NCBI GenBank assembly: GCA_008508345.1
Contig: QNGE01001687.1
Location: forward strand, 1 to 64,000
From: Paragonimus westermani
Lineage: Eukaryota; Platyhelminthes; Trematoda; Plagiorchiida; Troglotrematidae
Length of the DNA: 64,000 nucleotides
Reading direction: 5' to 3'
Shown: in pieces, positions 1 through 10,670 of the stretch
Layout of the letters: every line of letters starts with the position of its first letter
How positions within the stretch are numbered: position 1 is the stretch's first letter
Made by a program: the position numbers and the translations under genes
Notes under the pieces: model-generated
The model's input: only the letters and a program-made list of their open reading frames with translations
Told to the model about the DNA's origin: nothing
The model's database searches: none

Positions 1-301
1 AAAAAATCAGGGTTTGCTGAGATGCGCACCCTCGGCCAATGCGAACACGAAGCAGAAAACCCTCATTCTTGTTGGCAAATGAGAACAGCAGAGGACACAT
101 CGACCGGGCCTGCTCATGTTCCTCGTACTGACCAGCGGCAACATTAGCCAATAATCGATTCTTCTGCGAAATTGCCGCGGTCGAGACAGACACTGAGGAG
201 GACTGAGCGAAGATCAGAGGCAGACCGGAATCATTGATTAGCCAGATCACTCCACTGACCGTAAGATGACGTGCACTGCCAGCACGTGAGAGAACTTGCA
301 C
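1..301 (-). CDS. VPS13D: VPS13D-like exon 22, cut by window edge
   Basis: The exon starts in phase 0 after catggttttctcag and stays open to base 1. It encodes VIWLINDSGLPLIF, then about 20 residues later AGQYEEHEQARSMCPLLFSF. The combination of WLIN.tGLPLIF with AGQ+EEHE.ARS is, as I recall it, specific to VPS13D rather than VPS13A/B/C, and is the main reason for the D call. The gene continues to the left of the window. Confidence 0.92.
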   Translation of the reverse strand, partial: MQVLSRAGSARHLTVSGVIWLINDSGLPLIFAQSSSVSVSTAAISQKNRLLANVAAGQYEEHEQARSMCPLLFSFANKNEGFLLRVRIGRGCASQQTLIF

Positions 302-1107
302 CTGAGAAAACCATGTGCGAGATAAGTTGGGAAAAAACAGCCGAATGATTGAATGTCAGAGAAGGAAGAACATAATCTTCAACAGTAACACTACTCAATA
401 CATACACAACCATGAGACAGAGAGAGAGGAAAGAGAGGGAATTAACAAGACCGGTACGTTTGAGTTCGAACAATAAGTGTCGAGGTGAGTATGCTTTACG
501 AACCGACCATCGGGTTGCGAACGAGGGTAACGTGGCAGCAACAAGATGGTGTCAACCGTCAAGCTTCATTGAACTGCGTAGTCTCAATCAAACACCGGTG
601 GCTTTCAGACCGTTAGTCACACCTAGGTAGAAGCCAAGTGGCTCCTGAAGCCTTCAGACCAGGATAAGAACGTGATATACACTTTCCAATTTAGCGTTTA
701 TTACCACAACTATCATTCTATCAAATCATTGTATCTGGGTCTCATCTAAAATTATAAATCTGCCACACTACTAATTAGTAATACAATTTCTATGCTTATG
801 AGTGGTGTTGGTGGATTCCAGCGTGAAGTGTTTGAGAAATCTTCATGGTTTCCATGTGAGACAGTTGGGCGGGTGGGTAGCAGAGACCAAACGTGAAATT
901 TCAGAGCTCCTAGTGTGGATTCGTAGCTCAGCTGGTAGAGCACTTGCCGCATTGTTTGTCACTGGTTCGAATTCAGCCGAAGCGCTGACTTTTCACAGTT
1001 GGGTCTCATCTAAAATCATAAATCTGCCACATAACTAATTAGTAATATTTTATGATAGATGACGAAGGTACGTGTGCAAAAACGACAAGCGGCAGTAATC
1101 AACCAAC
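302..1107. repeat. Intron with SINE unit flanked by 50-bp direct repeats
   Basis: Two near-identical stretches (about 735-785 and 1002-1051) share GGGTCTCATCTAAAAT and the next 35 bases. Between them is a tRNA-like segment at 917-981. The layout suggests two tandem SINE copies sharing one tail sequence. The open frames here are not coding. Confidence 0.6.
917..981 (+). repeat. tRNA-like SINE head
   Basis: TAGCTCAGCTGGTAGAGC is a good A box and GGTTCGAATTC a good B box for RNA polymerase III. The segment lacks a convincing acceptor stem pairing at the ends and continues into a repeat body, so I read it as a tRNA-derived SINE, not a working tRNA. Confidence 0.65.
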
Positions 1108-1251
1108 CTGTAACTCCAACGGACGACCTAAAGTGTCGTGTAATCGCAACAACACTTTTTGATTGTAAGTGTTTGGAGGAATACTGAGCGATTCACATTT
1201 ATTGAATCCTTCCAAATGAACTCCGAATTTCAGCACTGCCAGCGGAGATAT
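1108..1251 (-). CDS. VPS13D: VPS13D-like exon 21
   Basis: This 144-nt exon (48 codons, phase 0-0) lies between ttgccatcttattcag and CAG|gttggt. It encodes FGVHLEGFNKCESLSIPP and then VLLRLHDTLGRPLELQ, which fits the human VPS13D segment between the NLLPCEL motif and the WLIN motif (recalled as LGVSLENF...ELLIPPG). It bridges a gap that would otherwise remain between exons 20 and 22. Confidence 0.88.
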
Positions 1252-2774
1252 CTGAATAAGATGGCAAACGAGAAGAAATGGTTAAATTCAGTTTACAAAA
1301 CCGGATTAAAAACATCAGCATCTGCTACGACCGGGACAGTCACGATATGGCATCTTGCATCACATTCATACTGAGTGAGCCGCACAATGTGTTTAAATTA
1401 AGCATGTACAACTACGAAAGACGACACCTGAACTCGGGATCATGGCCTTTCAAGTCAATGGTTTGATGAGGGGTCAGTGATACAGAATCAACGATTAGGT
1501 ATGAAAGATTCACAACGATGAATAAGTTGCACCACAAAATAGCAAGCCGAGGGCTGAATGCTACTTCTAGACTCTAACAAATCTGAATAAAGAGAGCAGT
1601 CAAAAGAAAGAATATTAAAGCACATTATCAACAAGCGACATTAGTGGCACCAGAGGACCCACTCGACCCTCTTTTGGTTGATCTGATGGTGACAAGAATA
1701 ATACAAACTTTTATGGTTAGCTGTTTTGAAGTCAAAGATGAGCTCGATTTGGCTCAGTGGCAAAGGTACCTCGCTATAAATCGCAAGGTTACGGGTCCGA
1801 CCTGGGCTACGGAAACACCCTGATTACATTCAACCCAACTACGGCCTTGCAAATTACGTGGCAGCGAACGCGTTGCAGCATGAAGGCCGAATGCTTAAGT
1901 GTAGCCTTCAAACTAGGTTGGACGAAATGAGTGATAAGATGGTTCAAACGCATAGCTATGAACATTTTCAGTAACTTATGATTAAACAGGGGGACAGTTT
2001 ACCAAATGAAGGTATTCTAACAGAACTATCGGACGGATACAAGCGGACATAGAAAGAACAGCAAGAGAATTTCAAATATGACCCTGTCATTTACCAAACA
2101 CCACTCATTTTTAAACCGTCTCAAGGACCGCTCAAACTCGTTCGCCTGGATGGAAAAAGGCAACCAGCTATGATGACAAAAACAACAACGATACACTGCT
2201 TCTTTCGACCTCTCCAACGCGGTTCTATATTGAGGAATGAAAATCTCTGTAGGTATATTCATCCTGATCACTGTAACTGAATGACAAAGACGACTAAAAA
2301 GTATGAGATTAGCTTAAGAAATGCAGCTGGTGCTCTTGAATAGAGAATGTGCAGAAGAACTTAGAAATTGAGCAGAGGACAAACCTAAATGGTAAACCTG
2401 AGTTTTTGGAGTTCACAGCACCAGGTGTTTTAATGCAACATGGCACAAGCTAGGCCACGTATGAAGATCTCCACAATTCTCCCAGGGTGTCTGGATCTGG
2501 ACTGCAGAGGTAGTCAAGTTGCCAGAGCTAGGAACTCACAACTACTTATGAGCAGAAGTCAGCACCACTAACGGTGAGCTGGAACGTGCTCTCACAAACC
2601 ACACATTACGCAATGAGGTCAAAGGACTCGTAAAAAATAAGCAATTGCGAATATATAACGAATCGCACACCAGGAGCATACGAATGAACACTGTCATGTG
2701 GACGCTATGCCCTCTGGTATAATCGAACTTCAAGTCAGAAGAGCCAAAATATTTCGATAGACAAACAAACTGAC
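1252..2774. other. Intron, mostly featureless
   Basis: The only structure I see is a decayed tRNA-like stretch at 1744-1812 (TTGGCTCAGTGGCAAAGG, then a weak B box GGGTCCGACC). No further exon or repeat is supported. Confidence 0.4.
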
Positions 2775-3211
2775 CTCGTGAACACACGCATCTTCGCTTG
2801 CTCTTAAAGTACCCGTGACCGCGGTCCCTTCGAAGAAATAGTTAAGTTCACAAGGCAACAGATTGGTGATGCGAATTAAAGGGCCTACGGTCACGTGATG
2901 CCCGGGCAAGCATTTTGGATGCAATCGGTCGGTCGATCGATCAGGCAAACCGATCCAAAGCGGATCCGGGGGGAACTGATCACGCACGATGACTAGGCCC
3001 ATATTGTACTGCGGTGGCGGTAAACTACGACTGCGGTGTGTACGATGAGGTATGGCTGTGACGGGCAGGCCAATAACACCATGAGAACCAGTGAAAACAG
3101 GTTTGCTATCTCCGGTCCGACTGATGTTGTTGCCACTGTCTAACGTAGCACTGATTAGGCCTACCTGACTAGATGCAGTTCGACAAATCAGGTTAGCCTC
3201 GATCAGTTCTC
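2775..3211 (-). CDS. VPS13D: VPS13D-like exon 20
   Basis: This 437-nt exon follows ttctctctttttctcacag-like pyrimidine tract and ends at GAG|gtcagt, phase 1 in and 0 out. Its end encodes GPLIRITNLLPCELNYFFEG and GTAVTGTLRASEDACVHE, a close match in pattern to the VPS13 segment 'h.P.h.hcNLLPc.L.f.lkG..i.G.l..g.....h'. The first 80 residues are less conserved. Confidence 0.92.
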
Positions 3212-4196
3212 CTGTGAGAAAAAGAAGAGAAACAGAAAGCTGGCACAAAGACACGTGAAAGAATGAATGGTGTGAGTGTGTCGCTCTTAATTTGATCCGA
3301 ACAATCAGACAAACTGAAGCGATGGTTCAGTGCATATGGGGATGAACAAATAAAACTAAAGATAGCAAGCAGGTGTTTCTTGTATCACAGCCAATGAGTA
3401 CAGGGATAAGCAATTCAGCAGATCACAATGTGCACAGCCACACGGCTCATGGGATGGATGAATGATTGTGCATTAACAATGCCCATACATCGCCATGCGC
3501 GCAACGATTGGGTGAACTTTCTGAATAATCAGTCCACTAGTGCGAGAGTACAGTTGTAAATGCCATTCGCTTGAGTCACCAGTGATCGCACGCAACGAAT
3601 ATTTCATGAAAGAGCATCAAGTAGGTTAACAACAGGTGACTAACCTAGTTCCCAGTTATTCACCCTGATTGCTCTAAGTTTACTCAAACCTTAGTTCCTT
3701 TGTGTCAGTGAAAAAATCGGTGATTTTTGAATTTCTGTCGCATTATTGTTGCGATAATTTCGACATGCTTAACGTGGTGACGATAGAGGGGTTACACTTG
3801 ATTCACGCTCTCAGCATCTGATTTTATAAATAGTCAAGAATTCAAATCGTACAAATCACATATTTTTATCCTGGAAAATTGAAGGACTGATTACGTCCTA
3901 CTCAGCTTAGATGGGACACAATGTTGAAGCTCCAAACTACATTCCTCCCGATCATAACCGATCGGACGGATGCCGGACATCAAGCGTGTGGATGGACGCG
4001 CGGATCAGCGTAGGTCGCCTGTGTGATCATGGATGCCGGCGTGCTTTCCCCTAGGGCAAATTCAGATATCAGGGGCGTTACTCGAAAGGGTCGTTCAGCC
4101 GCAGCTGTCAATCCATAAACGCACCCAAGTGTGAATATAAATACTAATAATACTGAGACAAAGCAATATTATCATCGCCGGTAACCCGACATTTAC
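3212..4196. other. Intron, nothing recognised
   Basis: I see no exon, tandem repeat or mobile element in this stretch. Confidence 0.4.
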
Positions 4197-4809
4197 CCGG
4201 TAGTTTTAAACGTGTCCAGTCCATGTACTTGATTGCATCGGATTTACTGAGTTCAATCGGCTGGGCAACAGAAGATGCCGAGTCACCACGACGGAATGAA
4301 CTCTCAGCTGTTGAGGAATCCTCTGTTAACAAGGTGTCCGGCAAGCAAACAGCCGCCCAATCGTAACTCGTGTATCGTGGTCCGTCTGGTTGTCGGTATA
4401 CTGCAGCCACACTGAGCCTCGAGCTTCGAGGAATGAGTGTGGGGCGAAAACATAGCAAGCCTAAGCCGGTGGAACTGGCGGCTACCAAGTTTAAGGGAAC
4501 TGAGGCGGTCCGGCCTGACTCCACGAGAAGCAAAGGAATGTGCTGAACGGATTGATCTGAGGCCAAGTGTGTAGACCACACATCCTCCACGTCGGGGCTG
4601 CTGGTAGGAGTGTCAACGGCCCGCGGGGGAGCCAGCTGAAGACCAACCAGTAGCTGATGGCCGTCCGGCAAATCGTTGGTAACTGTGAGACCTGATCGGA
4701 GAACAATCGAGTGTTGTAAAGAAGATCCGGTGCGTACCACCTCAATTACCAGGCGTGTAAATGAAGGGATTTGGTCTTCGAGGAGCAACTGGTCCTCCCT
4801 CAATGTCAT
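4197..4809 (-). CDS. VPS13D: VPS13D-like exon 19
   Basis: This is the longest exon seen: 613 nt, 204 codons plus one base. It follows gaattcaaattgcag and ends at CCGG|gtaaat, phase 0 in and 1 out. It encodes SIVLRSGLTVTNDLPDGHQL and RTASVPLNLVAASSTGLGLL, matching the VAB-region pattern 'i.lRS.l.h.N.l' followed by 'v.vPl.l......h.hrP'. A Ser/Thr-rich loop lies near residues 160-185. Its last G and the first GA of exon 20 form a Gly codon. Confidence 0.9.
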
Positions 4810-7347
4810 CTGCAATTTGAATTCCAGAAACAAAACAATGGATGCCAAAAATACAAACGTAGATTTTATGTACCAGAATTCTGTATGGATGTCACATAGC
4901 TCACAAATAATGTGATAAGGGGTCCAAGCCCAGATAAAAAACTGTTCGTGTTGTCTAAATATAGAGGCAGCTTGACAACAATCGATCGTCACACACAAAC
5001 TCGGAAGTTAAATACAGGTAGAAAGAACAGTGCAGTATCACGGCCAGGAAATTAGCTTAGGCACCCAGTGATAATGGGTTCGAGTGTTAGTAACAAGTCG
5101 GTTACTATGACCGCCTTCTTCTGAAACTGGACTGTATCACAATCCAGGCACACGATCAATCTAATATGTTCTATGTAAGTGGTAGTTATGTCATGTCATT
5201 CGGTCTGTAAACTGAATAATCAATCTGAGACACACTTCGGAAATGGGAGTCCGGAAGAAGGCAATGCCGACTGGTTGGCAGAAAATGGAACATCTGGTTT
5301 GAATACGTCTTGCATTGACTACATTTAAGTCATAGCAGCAGATTCGAAAGTCGATGATAATGTGAAAACAATACGGCTACGGAGACCCTGGACCAATATA
5401 TTGTCTATTAGTTCAACAAACCAGGTGAACAACTTCAAACAGTATGATCCATGGTGAAAAAGAAGCGTAGAGTACCTTGACAGTGCTATCTCGTTCTAAC
5501 GTTCGGAAAAACACACCCAACCGATCCACAGAGACTGGATAAGTCGGTTTCCAGCCAGAAACTTGGATGAGAAGTTTTGGCGGTTTTTCCAACAGCCACG
5601 GGTGGGTTGACGAGTCATCAGCATCGTTCTGTCTGAAATCAGGACTGGGAAGATTAACAATTCCGGTATCCGGCCGGATTTGGTGCCAAAGAGTGCGCGG
5701 TTTAACATTGTTGCCCGTTTCCAGTGATCTACAACGAAGTGTGAATGACGACGTCGGATAAAATGAGAGCCTAGTAGACTTCGAATTCCGTTCGTAAGCC
5801 CAAGAGAAAGCAATTGGCTTGAAGGAAACGCTTATATCTTCTAATGTGAAAAAGCGGAAATAGACTGAAACGATAGTAAATCAACTACTTGACAGTTTGA
5901 ATGACCGTCACAGGTCCGAAAATTAGGCAATACAGAAGACCATATGCATTTCATGTAATTACTTATTCAGATCTATAAACCGTAGCTCAGAAAATGACGC
6001 GCACACGTCAGAGTACACGACCAGTAGGATGCAGTATGCTCCTTGTGAGCAGACAGTTCGATCAAAAGCCGTTAGCTTCAACAATATACCTTTGATCGAC
6101 ATCATTTAATGGTGAGGTTCAATATGGCAGGTCAGTGAGGAATTGAGCACCAACCGATAACCGCCAGTTTGGTCACGACAGTGTAAATCATTCAATAAGG
6201 AACAATCTACTTTCTCAGTATATTTGAAAAATTCACAAGATTACCTCGGTAATTTAATTGTCAAGTTCGTTTCAAGCATGGAAAACATCTTGAGTGCTCA
6301 CAATGAACTCCAAATGGGATGACACATAAGACAAATTCCAATTCAGATCTGTTTGGGAAGTAGTAACGGAAGTTCGCCTACCACAACAAGATGGAAATAG
6401 ACAAAACTTGACTGGTCGAAATATTGCTCAACAGGCCGTCTTTTTCCGAATGTTCCCCTTTCTCGCGCAACTATGGCCGATTTTTGAAAAGTTTGCATTC
6501 TGCACATGGCTGAATGACAATAAAGCGCCAGTAGTGTCCACAGATGAATTCCTAACAATAAAGTTGATGAGAACACAGACGGTATCCGACCGCTGTCAGG
6601 AAGTACTACACTACGTAACAGAACTGTAAAACGATCAAAAATTTCAGATAGTTTTACCAAGGTAGCCTTTGATAACACGGAACATTTTTGCTGGCAGAAA
6701 AGCATCCGCCTGAAAGGTTCGCGTACACAGGACGACTAAACATCGTGTTACTTTGGGGCTGTAAAACGTGACCGCTCAGAATATCAGACATGAACTATCG
6801 ACGTCTACTTTCGATTGGTCGCATAGGGTGGCACCAACGGGTAGGGGGCATTGAAGTTAGGAAGAGGACAATTGACGGTGAGCATCAAGGGAGTTCATTC
6901 GCTTAATCTTTAAGTGTTATACAGGCTTGGATGGTTGAGTAGTGCACGGTCCACCAGTTAGTTCAGTGCAACGTCGAACACGTTGTGTCGATGTCGTGGC
7001 CGACCTGCACAGAAGTGCAAGATGAACAGAGGATTTTCTGTGGACAAATGAAGTCAGTCACCAAAGGATTAGCTACCGTAGGTCGGAGTCAAGGCTCTCG
7101 CGGTGATTAGAGACATTAAACGAGGTGGTGATTAACCAAGCTCAATGGTCTAGATGTCATCTTGTATGATTGAATTGTCTATGAAGTAGATGTGTGTAGT
7201 GACGGGAAGCACTGTATGCCGTAAGATTTTCACTTGCCAGCAGGCTGTTTGCCTAAGCTAAGACATCTGAAAAGGAGCGTGAATCTAATAAAGTCACAAA
7301 CAAGAACCTTTTTCATGTCATTTGTCCTGTTGTAATAAAAAACATAC
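4810..7347. other. Two introns around exon 18, nothing else recognised
   Basis: Bases 4810-5475 and 5729-7347 are intron. A 120-codon minus frame at 6343-6705 overlaps open frames on the other strand and has no clear splice limits or family match, so I do not call it a gene. Confidence 0.4.
5476..5728 (-). CDS. VPS13D: VPS13D-like exon 18 (start of adaptor-binding region)
   Basis: This 253-nt exon starts after cattcacacttcgttgtag and ends at AAG|gtactc, phase 2 in and 0 out. It encodes KLLIQVSGWKPTYPVSVDRL and GVFFRTLERDSTVK. PVSVD+.G.FFR is the conserved VPS13 motif at the start of the VAB (adaptor-binding, SHR-BD) region. A longer minus-strand open frame in a different register covers the same bases and is a shadow. 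Confidence 0.9.
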
Positions 7348-7645
7348 TTTTTATCATCCACGATACTGTCGGATTCCACAATGGGCAAAACCTGGAACCA
7401 CACAGTGCTACCTGTCTGATTGACTAAACGGAACAGAGAAGTGCCGGTCACACAGTCCGGCTCGAAAGAGGAAATCGGAACGGTTTCTGTTGTCGATGAA
7501 ACAATGTGTGGTGTCTGTGGAGACTGAGACGAAGGTGAGTCCGGATATTCGGATGATTGTGATTGCACTGAAGAATCCTGGCTCAACAGTTTCCGGAGAA
7601 GCACGGACAGCGGGACAGTTAGATTGAAATTCAATGTTTCAGAAG
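7348..7645 (-). CDS. VPS13D: VPS13D-like exon 17
   Basis: This 298-nt exon follows tttttcttcttgtgtag and ends at AAAAA|gtatgt, phase 1 in and 2 out. It begins ETLNFNLTVPLSVLLRKL, the 'LN.N.t..l..ll' stretch that follows the WEP signature in VPS13 proteins. A Ser/Gln/Pro-rich linker of about 30 residues comes next, then LFRLVNQTGSTVWFQV, matching the VPS13 'Y.h.N.TG..lwf' motif. Confidence 0.85.
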
Positions 7646-8004
7646 CTACACAAGAAGAAAAAATACCGATGGCATGTCACTCATCCCAGCTGAATGACAC
7701 TCAGACAGTTCAAAAATCTGTGCTGATGTTACAAAGCGGTAGTAGTGACTGAGTAACCAACATCCACCTCTTTGATGGAATTAATCAGGTAGAGGTGGCA
7801 GTCAAAATGGAGTCTGGGTTGACGAATTTCATAACATTAACCAATGTCTTAACATGAGATGCTATGTTTAAAATTTTGAGTTCTTATGATCATTGTCAAT
7901 GTAGTCTGAGGACTTTACAGTCAGATTAGTTAAATATCAAAATAGGAAAAGATTTTTAATTTTAACATTGGAAAACCTGACCATTAGTCACAAGTGAAGA
8001 CGAC

Positions 8005-8140
8005 TAATGTAAGGTTAATTTTGTAATGGTCAAGACGGTTGTTTCATGTCAGCGTGATTGAAGTTCGAATCTCAGTATAGGCAAAGATATGAACTGATGT
8101 TGGGTTCTAACAAGACCGAAATTCGAAGCTTCTGCTTCCA
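8005..8140 (+). repeat. tRNA-derived SINE with hammerhead-like segment
   Basis: A B-box-like GAAGTTCGAATCTC is followed 24 bases later by CTGATG, a hairpin-like GTTCTAACAAGA and GAAA, then a small hairpin (GAAGC/GCTTC). The same order recurs at 53300-53430. The core A9 is T here, so this copy should not cleave. Compare the hammerhead-bearing SINE family known in schistosomes. Confidence 0.5.
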
Positions 8141-8831
8141 TTCGAAAAGCGGTTGCTGAAAATTGCAACCTGAAGGCGGAAACCGCAATCAAAGATGAAT
8201 GATGCCCAAGCTAAGGTGGTTGTCAGGTGACAAGCTGAGTTTCATGTGAAGTAGGTATCACTAGGTCAGACTAAAACGAGACGGAAGTAGACACAAGCTC
8301 GAAATTTAAGAATAAGTGACATTGAGAATAAACCATGGTTGACAGAAAATACTCTGGCAAGTCAGACTTGCATGGGCTTGTGTGTATAAGATGCACCGAA
8401 AATTGACTGCAAATATAAAAATAATTTTTTGTGTGTATGTAGGCTAACGAAAACAAACGAAATCATATTTATTTGTTGAATACCGATTGGAAATCGGGGT
8501 AAAACAAAATACAACACACAATGAGGATAGTAAGCAGCAATGGCATTCTCACAAATGACTCACAAGAGAACATTACGGTAGTTGTTTCGGTTTTCGAGTC
8601 AGCAAAAGCTTTGTGCCATTCCAGTGAGCAACTGTAAAGATATAAACGGTAAACAATACAGCACTAGGACGATAGCAAAAAAGAAAGTGTGCATCAACAA
8701 TGAAGAGCGAACAAACATTAGAACGTTGGATAGATTCTCGGTTCAGCAGATCAACGTGCTAAGTGCCTAACAGGGCAAATTACGGAAGAGATTTCAGTTA
8801 CAATCACTCGCCAACCACATGTTACCCGCAA

Positions 8832-8895
8832 AACGAACTTATACATATACATGTATATATATTTCTATATATATACATATACTTCTATATTTCTA
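8832..8895. repeat. AT-rich simple repeat
   Basis: Imperfect TATA/CATA dinucleotide runs. Confidence 0.8.
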
Positions 8896-10560
8896 TTCGC
8901 TCAGCGTTTCGCTACATTATATATGAACAAATATCTGGTCTTAGTGAACAGATTTCAAGGCAATGAAATCAGCCCGCTTGTAATTGTGGAAGGACTGATA
9001 CTGTACGTCCAAAACCAGCATACAACCAGAGAAGAAACTGAGGTTTATCGCTAAGTTTTTTCTCCAGTGAACGACGAACTAGTACTGACAGGTGTCGAGA
9101 TATTTAAATAACCGACTGTCCGTGTTCAAACGCATGACCCTACGTTTGGAAGTTGATCTTATATTAACAGTTAGTTAATTTGAACATACATCAGGAATTC
9201 AGAACGCAACGTATCCTGCTCCGATCGACGTGATTAGACAACTTGGGTAAAAGAATGTAGAACACAAAAGTTGGTTTAAGTGTTGCACCTTTTGATCACG
9301 GCGAGCCGATTACCTTGTTCAAAATAGTATTTCTGGTTAAATGTAAACAATTTGAATGGGGACTGATTGCATGACCGGTTAACATACTATACCAAACACC
9401 ATTTTCGTGTAAGGTTATTTTTGTTGGGGAGGGTAAAATGACGATAAAGGTTACCGTAACTGTGGTACACTTCTTACGCATGAAAGTAAAGTTTGTAATG
9501 AGACCTGAAAACCATGATTTAGGGTAACAGATACAGTTAAATACACACGAGGCCATAAAAGACATTTTCACATGATCAAATCGAAAGTGCCCAGGAGACA
9601 TATTCCTGTCTTCACGGTTTAAGTATCCAATGAGATTGAAAGCCAAGAAAAAACCAACGCCCATATTAACAACAAAGTAATCTATGGACACGGTTCACAG
9701 TCAGTACCATCTAGTTCTACCAATTTTTGTGATTCCTTCGGTAACGTTTCGGGGAACACGTTTGGTTAGAAGTTTGTTTCTTGTCCCCAACAAAGACTCT
9801 TGAATTAAACGGTCATCCATTTCCGTTAATTCTATGTCCTGTACAGCTCCACGTAAACTCATTTGAAATCAGATAGGGTGAATGAACTTTATACAAAATG
9901 TAAACTACTCCTGATCAACGCAAAAGTGACGAGTTGTGGCATAAAAATTCCAATGTCGTGTGTGATAAGCAAAAAGTGGTTTCTCAAGTTTCAATGGTAC
10001 CATGTGCTGTGAACGCGTGGATGAAGAATCATGAGAACCTCACTCACGCTTAAGGAGCATCTACTACCTAGGTGAATCATGAACGTGACAGATTTTCTCT
10101 CGTTTGCCAACCAAGTGTTGAGTCTTCTGTTTTGATTTCACTGAACAAGCCAGGATTCAGCTATCCAAGTAACTCGGTTCCACTGTTCGCCATACCATAC
10201 GCGACGCTGCATTATTGAATTAAGTCCTGTAATTCTGATATACGATTATCAAGGTGTCAGTGAGAGCCACTCGATCGTGGTTACCTCAGTAATAGTAGTG
10301 AAGGCGTTTGAAGTGCCCACTGTCTTAACAAGCCTAACAGACAAAGTTAATTGAAACAGCACACGTAAAAAAACGGTAACCAAAATGACCCTAACTGAGA
10401 TTCAAGCGTTTATTGATGACAAATACACGTTGCCTTGCAAATGAAGAAATTGTAATGAGCCGCACAGGATTAGCATAAAAATGACTGACAGTCCACTGTA
10501 AATCATGCATATTTAGGAGTGGAGGAAAAAGAATATTCAGTGACACGGCACTGTGTTTAC

Positions 10561-10670
10561 CTCCAAGGTTCCACAAAAGGCTCCCATGCTAGCAAATCAC
10601 GATTGTAATAGTTAACAGACAATCCGCGGGCCAGCATCGAGCCGATTGGCCAGGGTAAAGTGCGGCGCCA
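10561..10670 (-). CDS. VPS13D: VPS13D-like exon 16 (VPS13 WEP signature)
   Basis: This 110-nt exon is too short to stand out as an open frame. It lies between gaactttctactcag and AG|gtaaac, phase 0 in and 2 out. It encodes NYYNRDLLAWEPFVEPW, the diagnostic VPS13 signature (YYN..l..WEP.iEPW) found just before the adaptor-binding region. The outgoing phase 2 does not fit exon 17 (phase 1), so one small exon remains to be found between 7646 and 10560. Confidence 0.9.

Larger units (their letters stand above)
7646..10560. other. Intron(s) holding one unplaced small exon
   Basis: Phase arithmetic between exons 16 and 17 demands a further exon here (phase 2 in, 1 out), probably 20-30 residues. I could not place it. 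A SINE with a hammerhead-like stretch lies at 8005-8140 and AT-rich microsatellite at 8832-8895. The 131-codon minus frame at 9296-9691 has no family match. Confidence 0.5.

Noticed and set aside
917..981. Candidate tRNA gene
   Set aside because: Good A and B boxes, but no convincing acceptor stem and embedded in a repeated SINE structure.
9296..9691. 131-codon minus open frame
   Set aside because: It has usable splice-like sites but the incoming phase does not fit the gene and the peptide resembles no VPS13 segment.
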